From the NCBI GenBank assembly GCA_004297445.1, contig SCUK01000043.1, positions 1-56,709 on the forward strand: a DNA stretch of 56,709 bases, given 5' to 3'. The stretch comes from Anaerolineae bacterium (GTDB lineage: Bacteria; Chloroflexota; Anaerolineae; Anaerolineales; UBA11579). The notes beneath the pieces are model-generated. The model was given only the letters and a program-made list of their open reading frames with translations, was not told where the DNA came from and ran no database searches. The position numbers and the translations under genes were made by a program. Below, piece by piece: positions 56,587 through 56,709 of the stretch (the first letter of the stretch is position 1; every line of letters starts with the position of its first letter).

Positions 56587-56709
56587 CCCGCGATTGTGAG
56601 GTTGCTGTCCCAAATTTGGTGGGTGAATTTCTGTGGGCGCGTTGAAGTGGGGATTACACACTTGCAGGGTTTGGTTCAGGTCAGGGTTGAACTTGAAATC
56701 AGCAGCCCG
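56575..56709 (-). CDS. Possible 3' end of an unidentified gene at the contig edge
   Basis: From the right edge, the minus strand is open for 44 codons and ends at TAG 56575-56577, inside the promoter region of the BNR gene. The tail reads ...FKFNPDLNQTLQVCNPHFNA... with plausible composition but no recognised family. A remnant or chance frame cannot be excluded. Confidence 0.3.
   Translation of the reverse strand, partial: RAADFKFNPDLNQTLQVCNPHFNAPTEIHPPNLGQQPHNRGFDK

Overview
The window reads as one end of a metagenome-type contig from a GC-rich bacterium, most probably a Chloroflexota member of the Anaerolineae type. The 16S gene carries the GCTGCCACCCGTAGGTGT form of the 338 region. Several lipoproteins have Thr/Pro-rich linkers typical of that group, and hrcA-grpE-dnaK-dnaJ is a CIRCE-controlled operon. 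Taxonomy is an inference from gene content and read-off 16S motifs, not from a search. The first 11 bases equal the 3' end of the common Illumina adapter and are probably not genomic.

Region by region. 1-3.2 kb: a truncated class III cyclase/AAA-ATPase gene (minus), then AT-richer membrane genes, one probably frameshifted. 3.2-8.9 kb: DinB, GNAT, acetyl-CoA synthetase, a hypothetical, a tandem pair of tiny membrane genes and an AHL-lactonase-like hydrolase. 9.1-10.4 kb: a preQ1-I riboswitch driving queF and a VUT-family precursor transporter. 10.5-15.3 kb: envelope and lipid genes and a RIO kinase preceded by a possible leader peptide and hairpin. 15.4-20.3 kb: the heat-shock operon, followed by an AT-rich HEPN-like insert. 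21-27 kb: MOSC protein, Lys-rich microprotein, and a minus-strand operon GT-C-like protein > metzincin-like lipoprotein > MFS > ChrB-like. 27-33.8 kb: a comEC remnant, a sulfotransferase, and a complete 16S-tRNA-Ile-tRNA-Ala-23S-5S operon (minus) with two promoters. 33.8-36.3 kb: dnaX-ybaB-recR. 36-43 kb: membrane, DUF1992, LTD, NYN, Vps62-like and TPR genes. 43-51 kb: small regulators and membrane proteins, a LysE exporter, a C69 peptidase, an esterase and secreted proteins. 51-56.7 kb: a YbaK deacylase, SDR, two methyltransferases, VOC, MoaD-like and BNR-repeat proteins.

Four signals cut across the annotation. (1) Intergenic arrays with an 8-nt period sit at or just after the 3' ends of genes, including one perfect 23-nt inverted pair 2.7 kb apart. 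(2) At least seven genes have a TANNNT hexamer 6-8 nt before the start codon and no Shine-Dalgarno, the signature of leaderless mRNAs. (3) The preQ1 switch shows its aptamer, anti-terminator and terminator as overlapping exact repeats. (4) Two unlinked secreted proteins are built from copies of the same apparently undescribed domain (GPxxYxF ... GxYTYxY).

Most genes are housekeeping or lineage-specific accessory genes. No CRISPR array, complete insertion sequence or prophage was seen.
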